Below, one piece after another: positions 20,052 through 20,338 of a stretch of DNA of 20,338 bases (position 1 is the stretch's first letter; every line of letters starts with the position of its first letter). The stretch is from Cytophagales bacterium (GTDB taxonomy: Bacteria > Bacteroidota > Bacteroidia > Cytophagales > Cyclobacteriaceae). The stretch lies in the NCBI GenBank assembly GCA_027317105.1, contig DAHVFH010000137.1, forward strand, positions 1 to 20,338, given 5' to 3'. The notes beneath the pieces were generated by a model. The model was not told the origin of the DNA. It made no database searches and saw only the letters and a program-made list of their open reading frames with translations. Position numbers and translations under genes: made by a program.

Positions 20052-20338
20052 GGGTCTGCTGAAAAACTAAAATAGCGTTAATCTGAATTAGGAAGAGGCT
20101 TTTTTGCGAACTTAGCCTAAACTAAGTGCAAGCAAAAATGGCCAAGGCCCGTAAAAACCGTGCATCCTAGCAAACTTATTTAAGCCCGACCCAGGCCTTA
20201 CCATCGACAAATGGGCAATCAACAAACGGGTGCCGATGGGATCAATGGGCGGGTGATCATAGGCTCGTTGATCATCAAACATATGTGTGATTTTAGTGAC
20301 CGGAAAACGGTTCAGCAAATCCAGGAAAACATGTACAT
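20052..20338 (+). mobile_element. Left end of an insertion sequence (IS5/IS1182-like), continues past the window
   Basis: GGGTCTGCTGAAAAACT at 20052-20068 looks like the terminal inverted repeat of IS1182-type elements. About 70 bases later a transposase-like sequence begins on the plus strand. The right end, the matching terminal repeat and any target-site duplication lie outside the window. The sharp end of REP copy C at the same place supports this boundary. The IS subfamily is a judgement from memory. Confidence 0.6.
20138..20338 (+). pseudogene. N-terminal part of a DUF772-type transposase, reading frame broken twice
   Basis: From ATG 20138 the frame reads MAKARKNRAS and hits TAG at 20168. 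Transposase-like sequence continues one frame back (from about 20167) as ANLFKPDPGLTIDKWAINKR to VP near 20236. It then moves one more frame back from about 20241 as INGRVIIGSLIIKHM, followed by SDRKTVQQIQENMY, to the window edge. The last block is the conserved GSLIIKH...QENxYxQYF region of IS5-superfamily transposases with a DUF772 domain. Two separate one-base losses would explain the shifts, so the enzyme is probably inactive in this copy. The longest minus-strand frame here has no similarity I recognise. Confidence 0.55.

Noticed and set aside
20112..20318. Minus-strand open frame of 68 codons in the IS
   Set aside because: It lies opposite the recognisable transposase blocks on the plus strand and has no family features.

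Overview
The window reads as a chromosomal piece of a Bacteroidota genome, most likely of the Cytophagales type. The signs are a TIGR02757 C-terminus, a GMC dehydrogenase paired with a Tat/lipoprotein small subunit, a two-block MacB/FtsX permease without an adjacent ATPase, a periplasmic M16 protease, DUF5362 and YcxB-like membrane proteins, weak Shine-Dalgarno sequences, and at least one TAnnTTTG-like -7 box. Most genes are on the plus strand. The PIG-L-like and NYN-LOTUS genes are on the minus strand.

Layout. 1-242: tail of a TIGR02757 gene. 376-1310: a CPBP-type membrane protease gene split by a one-base frameshift. 1517-3839: GMC flavoprotein plus its Tat-exported small subunit, closed by a strong terminator. 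3925-4797 (minus): secreted PIG-L-like deacetylase. 5033-5244: 3' remnant of a REP-associated tyrosine transposase (RAYT) with its REP hairpin, abutting and probably truncating an M20 amidohydrolase (5228-6466). 6596-7861: a phosphatidylserine-decarboxylase-like lipoprotein. 7930-8604: an atypical SDR protein. 8611-8768: a palindromic repeat element. 8870-11327: a probable four-gene operon (Crp/Fnr regulator, SAM methyltransferase, exported START-like protein, AhpD-like protein). 11432-12196 (minus): NYN-LOTUS protein. 12420-14804: permease. 14868-15707: maleylpyruvate-isomerase-fold protein. 15811-18624: M16 protease. 18712-19841: two small AT-rich membrane proteins. 19870-20051: three REP-like hairpins. 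20052-end: left end of an IS whose transposase reading frame is broken.

How it fits together. Most of the window is ordinary envelope and metabolic housekeeping. Two parts look accessory. The first is the AT-rich Crp/Fnr-methyltransferase-START block, which begins 3' of a palindromic repeat. The second is the right end, with AT-rich membrane proteins, REP copies and an IS. REP hairpins at 5.03 kb (next to a RAYT remnant) and at 19.9-20.05 kb share the same outer sequence but have different stems, so they look like two subfamilies of one REP/RAYT system. The four-gene operon at 8.9-11.3 kb is the best candidate for an undescribed functional unit; its biochemical role cannot be read from the sequence. 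All family names come from recognising motifs by eye. No database search was run.
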